This document shows, in pieces, positions 1 through 13,730 of a DNA stretch of 38,777 nt (within the stretch, counting starts at the first letter, position 1; each line of letters opens with the position of its first letter). The position numbers were made by a program, and so were the translations under genes. The notes beneath the pieces are model-generated. The model was not told where the DNA came from. It was given only the letters and a program-made list of their open reading frames with translations, and did no database searches. Origin of the DNA: Limosilactobacillus panis DSM 6035 (GTDB lineage: Bacteria; Bacillota; Bacilli; Lactobacillales; Lactobacillaceae); NCBI RefSeq assembly GCF_001435935.1, contig NZ_AZGM01000032.1, positions 1 to 38,777 on the forward strand, read 5' to 3'.

Positions 1-43
1 AAAAAGCCAATAACCACACGCCTTTGGCGTGATTATTAGCTTT
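1..43 (-). terminator. Rho-independent terminator at the end of the gatCAB-dagK operon
   Basis: An imperfect inverted repeat around the loop TTT (core ACACGCC/GGCGTG, extended by AATAA/TTATT and AGC/GCT) is followed on the minus strand by a run of five T. It lies about 95 nt past the dagK stop and is the second hairpin a leftward transcript would meet. Confidence 0.75.
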
Positions 44-64
44 CAAGTTTCAGTTAGAATACAC

Positions 65-113
65 AAAGAGCCGTTAGCTTTCAGAAAACTCCGAATACTA
101 ACGGCTCTTTTTT
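65..113 (+). terminator. Perfect 13-bp stem terminator with its T-tract on the plus strand
   Basis: Arms at 65-77 and 98-110 (AAAGAGCCGTTAG and its complement) are perfect, with a 20-nt loop. Six T follow on the plus strand but only three on the minus strand, so it best stops a rightward transcript coming from outside the window. It could also slow leftward transcription from dagK. Confidence 0.7.
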
Positions 114-138
114 GCTTACGGGTAAACTAAATTTTACC

Positions 139-1143
139 CTACTTGCTTTTCTTATTAATCTTGTCGACCCCTTCGACGAAGTCCTTTTCGACTCGCCGGA
201 AATCTGCCGACTCAGTAATGGCATCGTCCGGAATGGCGTCCAGGTTAGCTACCACTTCGATATGTTGCTTGAGGTCGTGGAACTTCATCGGCGCATCACC
301 ACCGTATTCGCCGTCCAGGTTGATCATCAGCCGGTCATCCTTGTTCAACGGCGTCACCTCAATATCGGTTGCCTTGGCATAGACAATCCGCGGATCATTG
401 AGGTGCTTTCCTTGCAAGGCCTTCGCCATTAACCCCAGCATGTCCGCCAGGCTACTTTTCTTGACGATAATCATCGTGAACTTACCATCATCCAAAGAGG
501 CGTCCGGCACAATTTGCTCAAAGCCCCCAACCGAATTCGTCAGGGCCAAGAAAATCGTTGAGGCCATCCCCCGGTACTCATTACCATCGTACTTGATGGA
601 AACATCGACTGGCTTAACCTGCGGTAATAGCTCCGCCCCCTTGGCCAGGTACGCGGCATAGCCAAATAAGGACTTCATCTGGGACGGCACGTCATAGGTC
701 AATTCGGTCAATGTGCCCCCGGCAGCAATGTTCATGAAGTAGTTGTCGCCCGCCTTACCGATATCAATCTTGAACTTCTTGTTCTTCCGTAAGATCAGCT
801 TGGCGGCAGCGATCGGATCATCACGCGGAATCCGCAGTGCCCGGGCGTAGTCATTGGTCGTCCCGGCCGGAATAATCGCCATTATGGGCCGCTTCTCTAA
901 GCCGGCAATCCCATTAACGACCTCGTTCAACGTTCCGTCACCACCGGCGGCCACAATCAGGTCAAAACCCTCCTTGGCTGCCCGGGTCGCCTCGTTCTTT
1001 GCCGAATTCGGTGCTGGTGTTGTCGCAAACGCACTCGTTTCGTAACCAGCCTTTTCATAGATATCCAAAATGTCTACTAGGTCGTTGCGGAGGGCTTCAC
1101 GACCAGCAGTTGGGTTATAAATAATCCGTGCCCGTTTACGCAT
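139..1143 (-). CDS. dagK: Diacylglycerol kinase-family lipid kinase (DagK/DgkB type)
   Basis: This soluble lipid kinase of the Firmicute DgkB/YerQ type (334 aa, usual length) phosphorylates diacylglycerol to phosphatidic acid and so recycles the diacylglycerol released during lipoteichoic acid synthesis. The N-terminal catalytic domain carries the nucleotide-binding GGDGT motif at residues 67-71 within GGDGTLNEVVNG, and the second signature PAGTTNDYAR at 92-101. The ATG is preceded by AGGAGG at 6 nt. It begins 10 nt after the gatB stop, so it is the last gene of the gatCAB unit, a linkage common in lactobacilli. Lipid kinase identity is firm. The exact substrate is inferred from family and context. 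Confidence 0.93.
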   Translation of the reverse strand: MRKRARIIYNPTAGREALRNDLVDILDIYEKAGYETSAFATTPAPNSAKNEATRAAKEGFDLIVAAGGDGTLNEVVNGIAGLEKRPIMAIIPAGTTNDYARALRIPRDDPIAAAKLILRKNKKFKIDIGKAGDNYFMNIAAGGTLTELTYDVPSQMKSLFGYAAYLAKGAELLPQVKPVDVSIKYDGNEYRGMASTIFLALTNSVGGFEQIVPDASLDDGKFTMIIVKKSSLADMLGLMAKALQGKHLNDPRIVYAKATDIEVTPLNKDDRLMINLDGEYGGDAPMKFHDLKQHIEVVANLDAIPDDAITESADFRRVEKDFVEGVDKINKKSK

Positions 1144-1153
1144 AGTAATCCTC

Positions 1154-2578
1154 CTACTTAGCCTTTAGGGACTTCATCAGTAACTGGGTAACAACTTGTG
1201 GATTGGCCTTTCCCCGGGTCTGCTTCATAATCTGACCCATCAGGTAACCAACTGCCCGGTCCTTCCCGTTCTTGAAGTCTTCGATGGATTGGGCATTGTT
1301 AGCCAAAACATCGTCAACGATTGGCTGTAATTGTGCTGGGTCAGACAGTTGAACCAGACCATGTTCCTTGGCGTATGCCTGTGGTTCTTCACCGGCCAGA
1401 ATCCCCTTGAAGACCTTCTTAGCCATCTTGGAAGAAATCGTCCCGTCATCAATCAACTTAACCATCCCGGCCAGGTTGGCAGGAGTCAACTTGGTGTCCG
1501 GCAGGTCAATGTGCTTGTCGTTCAAGTAGGAGTTAACGTCGTTCATTAGGTAGTTAGCAACCCGCTTTGGATCGCCGCCATCCTTAACGGCCGCCTCAAA
1601 GAAGTCTGACATTTCCTTCGTCTGGGTCAGGACCATAGCGTCGTAGTCGGAAAGTCCCAGGTCGTCAACGTAGTGCTTACGCCGTTCACCCGGCATTTCT
1701 GGCATTTCGCCTTCGATTTCCTTGATCCAGTCGTCACTGACGTTCAAGTCCGGAATATCTGGTTCTGGGAAGTAACGGTAGTCATCGGCCCCTTCCTTGG
1801 TCCGCATAGAAACCGTGGTCCCGGTTGGTTCATCGTACCGCCGGGTTTCCTGGGCAATGTGCCCACCAGACATCAATACTTGCTGGTGACGCTTTTCTTC
1901 AAAGGCCAGAGCCTTGCGGACGTAGTTGAAGGAGTTGATGTTCTTCATTTCCGTCTTGGTCCCGAACTTGTCGGAGCCGACTGGGCGGATGGAGATGTTG
2001 GTATCAACCCGCATCGACCCTTCTTCCATCTTCACGTCGGAAATCCCCGTGAACTGGATCCGTTGCCGCAGTGCTTCCAGGTAGGCCACGGCTTCATCTG
2101 GTGAAGCGATATCCGGCTTAGAAACAATTTCAATCAGGGGCGTCCCCTGCCGGTTCAGGTCCACGTAGGAGTACTTGCTGGTGTGGGTGTTCTTACCGGC
2201 ATCTTCTTCGATGTGCATTTCGGCGATTCCAATTTTCTTCTTTTTGCCGTCGACTTCGATTTCAATCCAACCGTCGTGGGCAATTGGCGTATCAGACTGG
2301 GTGATCTGGTAGGCCTTCGGGTTGTCCGGATAGAAGTAGTTCTTCCGGTCAAAGTGCATGTGGTGGGCAATCTGAGCGTGAAGTGCAAGCCCGGCCATGA
2401 TTCCGTCACGAACAACGCCCTTGTTCAGGGTTGGCAATACCCCCGGGTACCCCCAGTCAATGACGTTGGTGTTGGCGTTCGGTTGGTCACCAAAGTCAAC
2501 CGGTGAAGGACTGTAAATCTTTGAATTCGTCTTCAATTCGACGTGGACTTCTAGTCCGATGGTAGTTTGAAAGTTCAT
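1154..2578 (-). CDS. gatB: Asp-tRNA(Asn)/Glu-tRNA(Gln) amidotransferase subunit B
   Basis: GatB is the tRNA-binding and kinase subunit of the GatCAB complex. It activates mischarged Glu-tRNA(Gln) or Asp-tRNA(Asn) with ATP so that ammonia from GatA can amidate it. At 474 aa it is the normal length. It opens with the family signature [13 protein letters not shown] and has the conserved catalytic-cradle stretch around residues 78-125 ([10 protein letters not shown], then a HIEEDAGK-type motif). The helical and YqeY-like tail (about 340-474) ends in the typical Lys-rich MKSLKAK. It follows gatA by 1 nt, so the two are translationally coupled. Confidence 0.98.
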   Translation of the reverse strand: MNFQTTIGLEVHVELKTNSKIYSPSPVDFGDQPNANTNVIDWGYPGVLPTLNKGVVRDGIMAGLALHAQIAHHMHFDRKNYFYPDNPKAYQITQSDTPIAHDGWIEIEVDGKKKKIGIAEMHIEEDAGKNTHTSKYSYVDLNRQGTPLIEIVSKPDIASPDEAVAYLEALRQRIQFTGISDVKMEEGSMRVDTNISIRPVGSDKFGTKTEMKNINSFNYVRKALAFEEKRHQQVLMSGGHIAQETRRYDEPTGTTVSMRTKEGADDYRYFPEPDIPDLNVSDDWIKEIEGEMPEMPGERRKHYVDDLGLSDYDAMVLTQTKEMSDFFEAAVKDGGDPKRVANYLMNDVNSYLNDKHIDLPDTKLTPANLAGMVKLIDDGTISSKMAKKVFKGILAGEEPQAYAKEHGLVQLSDPAQLQPIVDDVLANNAQSIEDFKNGKDRAVGYLMGQIMKQTRGKANPQVVTQLLMKSLKAK

Positions 2579-2579
2579 C

Positions 2580-4052
2580 TTAGTTTTGCCCTCCTAACTT
2601 TGGTGCCTTCTTGTGAAAATCAGTGGTTTGTTCAAAGACGTAACCAGCGTTGTAGATGGTCTGTTCGTCAAATGGCTTCCCAATGATCTGCAGACCAACT
2701 GGCATCCCGTTCTTTTCCGAAAAGCCGGCCGGAACAGACATTGCTGGCAGGCCAGCCATGTTAACCGGCACGGTCAGGACATCGTTCATGTACATCGTCT
2801 TTGGATCATCAATTTCGGCCCCAATCTTAAAGGCGGTCGTGGCCCCGGTAGCCCCGATGATCAGGTCATAGTTCTCAAAGACCTTATAGAAGTCTTGGGC
2901 GATCAGGCGACGAACCTTAGCGGCCTTATTGAAGTAGGCATCGTAGAACCCAGCGGACAGGGAGAAGGTCCCCAGCATGATCCGCCGCTTGACTTCTTCA
3001 CCGAAACCTTCCGTCCGGGACTTAACATAAACTTCATCCAGGTTCTTGGCATCCTTAGCCCGGAAACCGTAACGAATCCCATCGTACCGTTGCAGGTTCG
3101 ATGAAGCTTCAGATGATGCCAAAATGTAGTAAGCTGGAACACCGTACTTAGTGCGGGGCAGACTAACCTTGTCAACCGTAGCGCCCAGTGACTCCAGGTG
3201 GTCTAAGGCTGCCTTGACAACCTTCTTAACGTCGTCGTTTAAGTCATCGTAGTATTCCTTTGGAACGGCGATCTTCAGGCCCTTAACACTCGTGTCGTCA
3301 TTCAGGTGGGCAGCCCAGTCTGGTACTTCCTTCAGAGAAGACGTCATATCGTGCTTATCATTACCAGCAATCAGCGCCGTCAAGTAGGCATTGTCCTTAA
3401 CGGTCCGGGTCAGCCAGCCAACCTGGTCAAAACTGGAACCAAAGGCAATGATCCCCCACCGGGAAACCCGGCCGTATGTTGGCTTCATGCCGACGACTCC
3501 GTTGAAAGAGGCAGGCATCCGAATGGAACCACCAGTATCAGTACCGAGGGCCCCGAGGACGTCGCCCGCTGCAACTGCCGCTGCAGAACCACCTGAAGAA
3601 CCACCAGGAACCCGGGTCAGGTCCCATGGGTTGTGGGTGGTAAAGAAGGCTGAGTTTTCCGTGGACGAACCCATGGCAAATTCATCCAGGTTGGTCTTCC
3701 CGACGTTAATGAAGCCAGCCTGGTTTAACTTATCAACAACTGTGGCATCATAAACGGGATTGAAGTTTTCCAGGATCTTGGAAGCGGCCGTAGTCGTCAA
3801 CCCCTTGGTCAGAATGTTGTCCTTAACAGCCAGTGGTACCCCACTAACGAGTTGGTCAGCCGCAATCCCGGCATCATCAATTTCTTGGGCACACTTAGTT
3901 GCGGCATCTTCGTTCAGGGTCAAGAAGGCCTTGACCTGGTCATCATTGGCCTTGATGTGGTCGAAGGTTGCCTTCGTCAGTTCACTGGCACTAATCTTCT
4001 TATTGACCAGGTCATTGTGCAGCTGACTTAAGTCGGTTTGATAGAAGTCCAT
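2580..4052 (-). CDS. gatA: Asp-tRNA(Asn)/Glu-tRNA(Gln) amidotransferase subunit A
   Basis: GatA is the amidase subunit that hydrolyses glutamine and passes ammonia to GatB. It is 490 aa with a complete amidase-signature triad by family comparison: Lys77 in LAVKDNI, the cis-Ser at 152 in the GGSSGGS loop, and the nucleophile Ser176 in TGGSIR. These sit two residues earlier than in the staphylococcal enzyme. The gene overlaps the gatC stop by one base. Together with gatC and gatB it supplies Gln-tRNA in the absence of a GlnRS, the usual Firmicute arrangement. Confidence 0.98.
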   Translation of the reverse strand: MDFYQTDLSQLHNDLVNKKISASELTKATFDHIKANDDQVKAFLTLNEDAATKCAQEIDDAGIAADQLVSGVPLAVKDNILTKGLTTTAASKILENFNPVYDATVVDKLNQAGFINVGKTNLDEFAMGSSTENSAFFTTHNPWDLTRVPGGSSGGSAAAVAAGDVLGALGTDTGGSIRMPASFNGVVGMKPTYGRVSRWGIIAFGSSFDQVGWLTRTVKDNAYLTALIAGNDKHDMTSSLKEVPDWAAHLNDDTSVKGLKIAVPKEYYDDLNDDVKKVVKAALDHLESLGATVDKVSLPRTKYGVPAYYILASSEASSNLQRYDGIRYGFRAKDAKNLDEVYVKSRTEGFGEEVKRRIMLGTFSLSAGFYDAYFNKAAKVRRLIAQDFYKVFENYDLIIGATGATTAFKIGAEIDDPKTMYMNDVLTVPVNMAGLPAMSVPAGFSEKNGMPVGLQIIGKPFDEQTIYNAGYVFEQTTDFHKKAPKLGGQN

Positions 4053-4372
4053 TATTCGCCATCCTCACTTTCGTCAATGATTACAGGAACTCTGATGTAG
4101 CCGCCATCTTCGTCCGGAGCGTTCTTCAGCAGTGCTTCGGTCTCTTCCTTCGTGGCCTTGACAGCTTTATCTTCACGCATCACGTTAACCCGGTCGGTTG
4201 CCGAAGTCATTGGTTCAACACCATCGGTATCAACAGCAGTGAGGTCTTCAAACATGTCAATAATGCTTCCTAATTGTGTGGTAAACTTACCCAGCTCGTC
4301 CTTAGGGAATTCAAGCTTAGCAAGTTCAGCAACGTGTTCTACTTGTTGCTTAGTGATTTTACTGGCCATCAT
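4052..4372 (-). CDS. gatC: Asp-tRNA(Asn)/Glu-tRNA(Gln) amidotransferase subunit C
   Basis: GatC is the small subunit that wraps the GatA-GatB interface and stabilises the complex. The frame is open further upstream, but GAGGT lies just before a double ATG (4372 and 4369), and the family begins [22 protein letters not shown] therefore use 4372 (106 aa); 4369 (105 aa) is equally possible. The C-terminus has the conserved [18 protein letters not shown] stretch. It is the first gene of gatC-gatA-gatB-dagK and has its own candidate promoter about 45 nt upstream. Confidence 0.95.
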   Translation of the reverse strand: MMASKITKQQVEHVAELAKLEFPKDELGKFTTQLGSIIDMFEDLTAVDTDGVEPMTSATDRVNVMREDKAVKATKEETEALLKNAPDEDGGYIRVPVIIDESEDGE

Positions 4373-4414
4373 TTCTACCTCTTTTCCAAAATTTAGGTAT
4401 ACATACAATTAACA

Positions 4415-4423
4415 ATTTTAGCA
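4415..4423 (-). promoter_or_regulatory. Candidate extended -10 promoter of gatCAB-dagK
   Basis: On the minus strand TGC-TAAAAT is an extended -10 element between the camS terminator and gatC. The -35 region is weak (TGAAAA at 17 nt), as is common for TGn promoters. Confidence 0.5.
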
Positions 4424-4471
4424 CAGAACTCGTCGTATTTTCAGCAATTTGCGGTCGGAGTTTGCGCAAAT

Positions 4472-4502
4472 AAAAAGAGGCGGCTGAAAACCGACCTCTT
4501 TT
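4472..4502 (-). terminator. Rho-independent terminator after camS
   Basis: The minus strand reads AAAAGAGG-T-CGG, a short TTTTCA loop, then GCCGCCTC and five T, 13 nt after the camS stop. It closes the pcrA-ligA-camS unit. Confidence 0.85.
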
Positions 4503-4514
4503 AGTTTAAAAGTA

Positions 4515-5630
4515 TTAGTAAGAATCCAAAATGTGGGTGTGGAAAGTGTTAGATCCGGAATCCCGGTAAACAATCGCCTGCATCTCAGAGTCAGCCTGAA
4601 TCCGGATATCAATCGGGATTCCGCTCGGCAGGTAACGCTTGGCGGCCCGGGCAATGTACTGGGTAAAGCTGGTGATTTCCGTCTGACTGTAGAACTGGGT
4701 CGTCACCGTGATGTGCATTCCTGCCAGCTGACCATTATTGTACTGGGCCTGGGCGGTGACCCCACTCAGGTTCGGGAAGAAGCTCTGAATCTGACTCTTG
4801 AAGTTCGAGAAGTTGTCATTATCCTGTGAATCGGCGCTGGTCCGGGAGTTCGTTGCTGATGCCTTCGGAAGAACAACTGTCTTGTAGTGGAGGTTCGTCC
4901 AGCTACTGATCTTGTTACCGTTGTTCCTGCTGTAGGCAAAGTAACTTCCACCAACCAGGCTATCGTCGGGCGCCTGCTTATAGAGGGCAATTACAATCGG
5001 CACGTCACCGACGCCCTTAGTGTGCCGCAGGCGGGTCAAAATCTTCTGGGCAGCAATTTCACCTTGTTGGCGCATTTCATCCTTGCTAATGTTCTTAGTG
5101 AAGGACGGACCATCCGTCTTCTTCTGGTAATTGTATTCGGAGTTGATTCCAACCCCGATAACGATTCCCTTCAGCTTCATCGACCGACCACTATCCGTCA
5201 TGTAGTCCTGCTCCTCAATCTGCTGGATATATTCCGGATTCGGGTCGCTCTTCTTACCCCGGACTGGGTTAAGACCGTTCGGGTTCTTCTTCGACTTCCG
5301 GCCGAGCCAGCTCTGCAGGGTATTGGTGTTCAAGTATTGGCCTTCCTGGAAGATATAGGACTTCGGTGAAAAGACCCGCTTGGAAACCTGGGTCAAACCA
5401 CTTTCAAAGCTCTTTTGGTTGTACGGATTATCGTTTTGGGCAACGTTAATTCCCCGGGCCTTACTGGTCTTGTAGCGACCATTTTGAATAACCCCTTGAT
5501 AATTTCCGTTGCCAGAGCCAGTCGTACTATAGTTTTTAGACGAACTGTGCCCAAAGCCACATGAAGCAAGGACGACCGTGCTCATCAAAAGGGCCGCAGC
5601 TGTTGCTATTTTCTTAACTTTTAACTTCAC
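4515..5630 (-). CDS. camS: CamS family sex-pheromone-type lipoprotein
   Basis: This is a predicted membrane-anchored lipoprotein of the CamS family (371 aa). In enterococci and staphylococci the cleaved signal peptides of such lipoproteins give rise to sex-pheromone peptides; the function of the mature protein is not settled. A lipoprotein signal is plain: Lys-rich N-terminus, hydrophobic stretch about 8-20, lipobox LASC with Cys24, then a Ser/Gly/Asn linker. The start is GTG, with GGAGG located inside the last codons of ligA and a 2-nt intergenic gap. Position next to ligA is the standard Firmicute context. Whether this strain releases an active peptide cannot be told. Confidence 0.92.
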   Translation of the reverse strand: MKLKVKKIATAAALLMSTVVLASCGFGHSSSKNYSTTGSGNGNYQGVIQNGRYKTSKARGINVAQNDNPYNQKSFESGLTQVSKRVFSPKSYIFQEGQYLNTNTLQSWLGRKSKKNPNGLNPVRGKKSDPNPEYIQQIEEQDYMTDSGRSMKLKGIVIGVGINSEYNYQKKTDGPSFTKNISKDEMRQQGEIAAQKILTRLRHTKGVGDVPIVIALYKQAPDDSLVGGSYFAYSRNNGNKISSWTNLHYKTVVLPKASATNSRTSADSQDNDNFSNFKSQIQSFFPNLSGVTAQAQYNNGQLAGMHITVTTQFYSQTEITSFTQYIARAAKRYLPSGIPIDIRIQADSEMQAIVYRDSGSNTFHTHILDSY

Positions 5631-5632
5631 GA

Positions 5633-9968
<4,336 letters not shown>

Positions 9969-10004
9969 GCCGTCCCATCCTCTCTAAAAAATCAGTCGGC
10001 TAAT

Positions 10005-10013
10005 ATTATACCA
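10005..10013 (-). promoter_or_regulatory. Extended -10 promoter of pcrA-ligA-camS
   Basis: The minus strand has TGG-TATAAT, a perfect -10 hexamer with a TGn extension, 37 nt before the pcrA ATG. No good -35 hexamer is visible at 16-18 nt. Confidence 0.7.
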
Positions 10014-10063
10014 AATAATGCATTTACTTTTGACTAAAACGAACATCTGTTACGAATTTTTCC

Positions 10064-10107
10064 AAAAAGCAAAAGGCTGGTAAAAAGTTTTAATTTGCCT
10101 GCCGGCT
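10064..10107 (-). terminator. Possible second terminator hairpin upstream of pcrA
   Basis: On the minus strand AGC-N3-CAGGC pairs with GCCT-N3-GCT, followed by five T. The stem is interrupted and the loop is long, so support is modest. It lies just past the conserved tail of the structured element at 10112-10200. Confidence 0.4.
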
Positions 10108-10111
10108 CCTG

Positions 10112-10200
10112 TTGTATTTCCAAACATTACCCAGTAATCGCAAAAAAACGCACCCTATTGACTACCGAAACTGGCTTCAATACTAGTCAAAAGCGTGCGT
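10112..10200 (-). repeat. Structured intergenic element, copy A (terminator plus conserved tail)
   Basis: Read on the minus strand this is a long hairpin followed by seven T and a tail. The stem is ACGCAC/GTGCGT (10195-10200 with 10148-10153), then TTGACTA/TAGTCAA, with an inner GAA/TTC. The tail contains GCGATTAC-N3-GTAAT and ends GAAATACAA. The same order of blocks recurs at 36130-36250 with a different but still complementary stem. It terminates the glucosaminidase-xpt-purK-like unit. The tail has no role in a simple terminator. Confidence 0.7.
10142..10200 (-). terminator. Rho-independent terminator of the glucosaminidase-xpt-purK-like operon
   Basis: The hairpin described for element copy A is followed by a T7 run on the minus strand, 25 nt after the stop of the PurK-like gene. 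Confidence 0.85.
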
Positions 10201-10224
10201 TAATTTTTCAGTTTTACTTTCTAG

Positions 10225-11400
10225 TTAAAGTTGATCGTTGTCATCTTCTGTCGTCTGCTCATCCTGTGCAGCGAGGGGTTCTGTCCAAACTTCGGTGTCA
10301 TCCACCTGTTCCTCCAGTTCGGTCAGGCTGCTACCCGTAATCCAGACGAAGCCCAGCAGACTATCATCATCCGGATTACTGAGGTTAAAGAGACGGAACT
10401 GCCAGTTGTCTTTCAGCATCCACTGACGCTGGATTGCCTCCTCCTGTGAGTACCGGGCTACCATCAAGAGAGTCGGTTGTAGGGAACGGATAACGTGGAG
10501 GGGCATCCCCGCCGTTGCCCGAACCTGCTCCTCATACTGGGTCACGTTGGCGGCACTGTCGTAAACGTTGGCAATCGAAGTCATGCCCAATTCAATATTC
10601 TTCACGTACAGCGAGCCGGTGGCCGTAACGTAAAAGTTAAGGGAGAAGACACCCCGGTATTCCAACGATGCCGCAACACTTTTCACGATTCGCTGCATCT
10701 CTGTCAACAGGTCATCATCCACTACGGCCAGCGTTTCAACAGCAATCAGCTTCCAATCCTGGGCAAACTTAAGCTTTGCCAGCGGGTAGATTTTGACGTC
10801 TTTCCCATCGGTTGCCGCCGTCATCGTGTATTCAGCAGTGTGGTCAATCCAAGATTCCAAAAGGTAGGTTCCCGTGTTGATGAAGTCACCGGCTCGGGCA
10901 ATGTCCGACTGGCGGTTGATCATCATGGACTGCTCACCAATTCCCCGCTGAATTGGCTTCAATAAGGCCGGATAGCCGATGGAGTCAATTGACTGGTAAA
11001 CATCATCCAGGCTAACGACCGTTACGTAGGGGGCAATGTTAATGTTAATCTGGTCCAAAAAGGCCCGTTCCATCAGACGGTCTTGGACAATTTCCAGGCC
11101 ATTGATTCCCTGAGGGATTACCGCAAACTGGCTTAAAAAGTGTAAGACCCGGGAGTCAACGCTCGGCGTCTGGTAGATAATGGCGTCACAGTCCTGGCCA
11201 AACTCAGTTAGTTTGGCCTTATCATTGTAGGGCCCCACTATGGTAAAATCAGCCATCTTTGTTAATGCTGGCTGGGCGTGATCTAAGTAGACACCCACGT
11301 TAAAGCCAGCCTTCTTTGCTGCGGCAATCAGGGCCCCCACATTCCGGTTAACAGCAATTAAGCCAATCGTGCTTCCTGGATAAATAGCGTTTGTACTCAT
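10225..11400 (-). CDS. PurK-like ATP-grasp protein with a degenerate substrate site
   Basis: The protein (391 aa) has the layout of N5-carboxyaminoimidazole ribonucleotide synthetase: an N-terminal Rossmann-like half (GSTIGLIAVNRNVGALIAAAKKAG), a central ATP-grasp domain (YPALLKPIQRGIGEQS; LESWIDHTAEYTM) and a C-terminal PurK lobe. The open frame extends 42 codons further into xpt, but AGGGGG sits 8 nt before the ATG at 11400, so I start there. Two PurK hallmarks are not intact: the Gly-rich GGYDGKGQ loop reads RGIGEQS, and the substrate loop NEIAPRPHNSGH reads NIELGMTSIANVYDSAAN. The last 20 residues are strongly acidic. It is 10 nt downstream of xpt and no other purE/purK genes are nearby. 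Family membership is likely; the reaction is uncertain. Confidence 0.75.
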   Translation of the reverse strand: MSTNAIYPGSTIGLIAVNRNVGALIAAAKKAGFNVGVYLDHAQPALTKMADFTIVGPYNDKAKLTEFGQDCDAIIYQTPSVDSRVLHFLSQFAVIPQGINGLEIVQDRLMERAFLDQININIAPYVTVVSLDDVYQSIDSIGYPALLKPIQRGIGEQSMMINRQSDIARAGDFINTGTYLLESWIDHTAEYTMTAATDGKDVKIYPLAKLKFAQDWKLIAVETLAVVDDDLLTEMQRIVKSVAASLEYRGVFSLNFYVTATGSLYVKNIELGMTSIANVYDSAANVTQYEEQVRATAGMPLHVIRSLQPTLLMVARYSQEEAIQRQWMLKDNWQFRLFNLSNPDDDSLLGFVWITGSSLTELEEQVDDTEVWTEPLAAQDEQTTEDDNDQL

Positions 11401-11410
11401 TGTCGTCCCC

Positions 11411-12007
<597 letters not shown>

Positions 12008-12631
12008 CTACTTGTCATAATTATATAACTTATAAGTCTGAATTACCGAAATGAGCTTCTTGGCGTAGTCTGGATCGGTTGCGTAGCCCGATTTCTGCAA
12101 GGCCTCAGCCGCCTCCTTATAGTTCTTCGCATTGACCACGTCTTGGTAGTTCTGCTTGTTCATGTCGGTCCCGTTTAACATCAGCTTTGTATGATCCTTA
12201 ATGGAATCACTCCAACTGTCATAAACCCGGAAACGACCCTTGGTGACAATCCAACGTCCGTTAATGTACTCCTTTGTCGTCATCACCTTAGAATTGCTGG
12301 GGTCTGTCCCCTTAATTCCAAAAAGGTTATGGTACTGGGATGCCAGCTGGCTTGTCCCCCACTGGGACTCCAGAATTGCCTGGGCAATGGTTACCGAAGC
12401 ACAGACATGGTAAGTATTCTGCATTGCCTGGGCCTCAGGAGCAACCTGCTTGATGAACAGACGCTTTGCCTCGCGGTCTTGATGCCCCATCTGGCGTTCA
12501 ATCCGCTGTTGGTTCCAAATCCGGTAATAGTGATGTGCAGCGTAGACCCCCAGGAATAGAGCGATAATGACGAGTAGCCAAATTAACGTCTTCGTCCCTG
12601 ATTTGCGCTTTTTTCCCTTTCGCCTTGCCAA
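12008..12631 (-). CDS. Membrane-anchored glucosaminidase-family peptidoglycan hydrolase
   Basis: The protein has a short Lys/Arg-rich N-terminus, one membrane segment (about 14-32) and an extracellular glucosaminidase domain of the LytG/flagellar-muramidase type, 207 aa in all. The likely catalytic Glu is Glu88 in AQAILESQWGTSQLA, followed by the family motif YHNLFGIKG and the C-terminal GYATDPDYAKKLISVI stretch. It probably cleaves glycan strands during growth. The start is TTG (MARRKGKKRK), with AGGAGG 11 nt upstream and no ATG alternative. It is the first gene of a unit with xpt and the PurK-like gene; the link looks historical rather than functional. Confidence 0.88.
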   Translation of the reverse strand: MARRKGKKRKSGTKTLIWLLVIIALFLGVYAAHHYYRIWNQQRIERQMGHQDREAKRLFIKQVAPEAQAMQNTYHVCASVTIAQAILESQWGTSQLASQYHNLFGIKGTDPSNSKVMTTKEYINGRWIVTKGRFRVYDSWSDSIKDHTKLMLNGTDMNKQNYQDVVNAKNYKEAAEALQKSGYATDPDYAKKLISVIQTYKLYNYDK

Positions 12632-12674
12632 AAGAAATTTTCCTCCTCTACCAATTTTAAAATATCTACTTCAG

Positions 12675-12683
12675 ATTATATCA
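12675..12683 (-). promoter_or_regulatory. Extended -10 promoter of the glucosaminidase-xpt-purK-like operon
   Basis: The minus strand has TGA-TATAAT, a perfect -10 with a TGn extension, about 45 nt before the TTG start. No clear -35 hexamer is seen. Confidence 0.65.
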
Positions 12684-12715
12684 TTATTTTAATAACCAGC
12701 CCGTATGATTTTAAA

Positions 12716-12746
12716 ACAAAAAGAGATCGAGTAAACCTCGATCTCT
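12716..12746 (-). terminator. Rho-independent terminator after rpsI
   Basis: A perfect 10-bp stem, AGAGATCGAG with its complement around the loop GTTTA, is followed on the minus strand by TTTTTGTTTT. It lies 24 nt past the rpsI stop. Confidence 0.95.
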
Positions 12747-12769
12747 GATATTGAAGCGATAATCGAATA

Positions 12770-13165
12770 TTAACGCTTACTAAATTGAGCAGCCTTACGA
12801 GCCTTCTTCAGACCTGGCTTACGACGTTCCTTCATCCGAGGGTCACGAGTCAAAAGACCGGCCTTCTTCAAAGCGTCACGGAAGTCAGGATCAACGGTGA
12901 GCAGGGCACGGGCAATACCGTGACGAACTGCACCGGCTTGACCGGAGAATCCACCACCGTTGATGTTAGCAATAACGTCGTATTGACCGTTAGTCTTAGT
13001 AACATCAAATGGTTGGTTAACGATAGCACGTAAGTTGGCAAATGGAATGTAGTCTTCGATTGCCTTACCGTTCATAGTAATCTTACCAGAACCTGGTACT
13101 AAGCGAACACGTGCGGTAGCGTCCTTACGACGACCAGTACCTCTGTATTGTACAGTTTGAGCCAA
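12770..13165 (-). CDS. rpsI: 30S ribosomal protein S9
   Basis: S9 contacts the anticodon loop of P-site tRNA through its extended C-terminal tail, here ending KAAQFSKR. The frame offers an ATG at 13171, but it is only 2 nt from the Shine-Dalgarno AGGAGG. The TTG two codons later (13165) is spaced 8 nt and gives [22 protein letters not shown], matching the family N-terminus, so I use it (131 aa). It is 13 nt downstream of rplM, forming the conserved rplM-rpsI pair. Confidence 0.97.
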   Translation of the reverse strand: MAQTVQYRGTGRRKDATARVRLVPGSGKITMNGKAIEDYIPFANLRAIVNQPFDVTKTNGQYDVIANINGGGFSGQAGAVRHGIARALLTVDPDFRDALKKAGLLTRDPRMKERRKPGLKKARKAAQFSKR

Positions 13166-13178
13166 TTCCATTCCCTCC

Positions 13179-13622
13179 TTAGATTAAGTTTGTAATGTCC
13201 AATGCTTCAGGCTTTTGTGCTGCATGACTGTGGTCTTCGCCAGCGTAGACATGAAGCTTTAAGCCCATCTTGTGACCCAGGGAGTTGTGGGGAAGCATAC
13301 CCTTGATAGCAGTTTCCAATAACTTCTCTGGTTCCTTAGCACGGAAGTCACCGGCAGTCCGGGTCTTCAAACCACCAGGGTAGTTTGAGTGACGGTAGTA
13401 CATCTTCTTAGATGCCTTCTTACCAGTTAACTTAACTTGTGCAGCGTTGATAACGATGACGTTGTCACCAGTGTCAACGTGGGGAGTAAATGTTGGCTTG
13501 TTCTTACCACGCAGGATAGATGCGACGACGGTGGCCAGACGACCCATTGGGACATCCTTAGCATCGACAACGTACCACTTGCGATCAACTTCACCAGGTT
13601 TAGCGATGTATGTCGTTCTCAC
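13179..13622 (-). CDS. rplM: 50S ribosomal protein L13
   Basis: L13 is an early-assembling large-subunit protein. I choose the GTG at 13622, because GGAGG lies 8 nt before it and the protein then begins [21 protein letters not shown] as in the family. A TTG five codons upstream would overlap the ribosome-binding site. Length is 147 aa. The conserved [21 protein letters not shown] block is near residues 107-130. It has its own promoter inside truA and an L13-leader-like hairpin. Confidence 0.98.
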   Translation of the reverse strand: MRTTYIAKPGEVDRKWYVVDAKDVPMGRLATVVASILRGKNKPTFTPHVDTGDNVIVINAAQVKLTGKKASKKMYYRHSNYPGGLKTRTAGDFRAKEPEKLLETAIKGMLPHNSLGHKMGLKLHVYAGEDHSHAAQKPEALDITNLI

Positions 13623-13643
13623 GATTAGTTCCTCCAATTTTGT

Positions 13644-13690
13644 TTTCTTTTACATATAATAGTGTACCGAGTTATTAGATGGAAAAGAAA
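13644..13690 (-). ncRNA. L13-leader-like RNA hairpin upstream of rplM
   Basis: In the transcribed leader an 8-bp perfect stem (TTTCTTTT with AAAAGAAA) encloses a loop with CCATCTAATAACTCGG and a TATTATATG tract. Position (between the promoter and the rplM Shine-Dalgarno), size (47 nt) and general shape fit the L13 leader described in Firmicutes, where L13 is thought to repress its own operon. A covariance-model search would decide. Confidence 0.6.
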
Positions 13691-13701
13691 TACCAAGTGT
13701 T

Positions 13702-13730
13702 AGTATACCTTTTTCTCAATTGTTCGTCAA
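13702..13730 (-). promoter_or_regulatory. Strong sigma-A promoter of rplM-rpsI, overlapping the end of truA
   Basis: On the minus strand TTGACG (13725-13730), a 17-nt spacer and TATACT (13702-13707) give a near-consensus promoter. The -35 lies within the last codons of truA. Confidence 0.85.
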
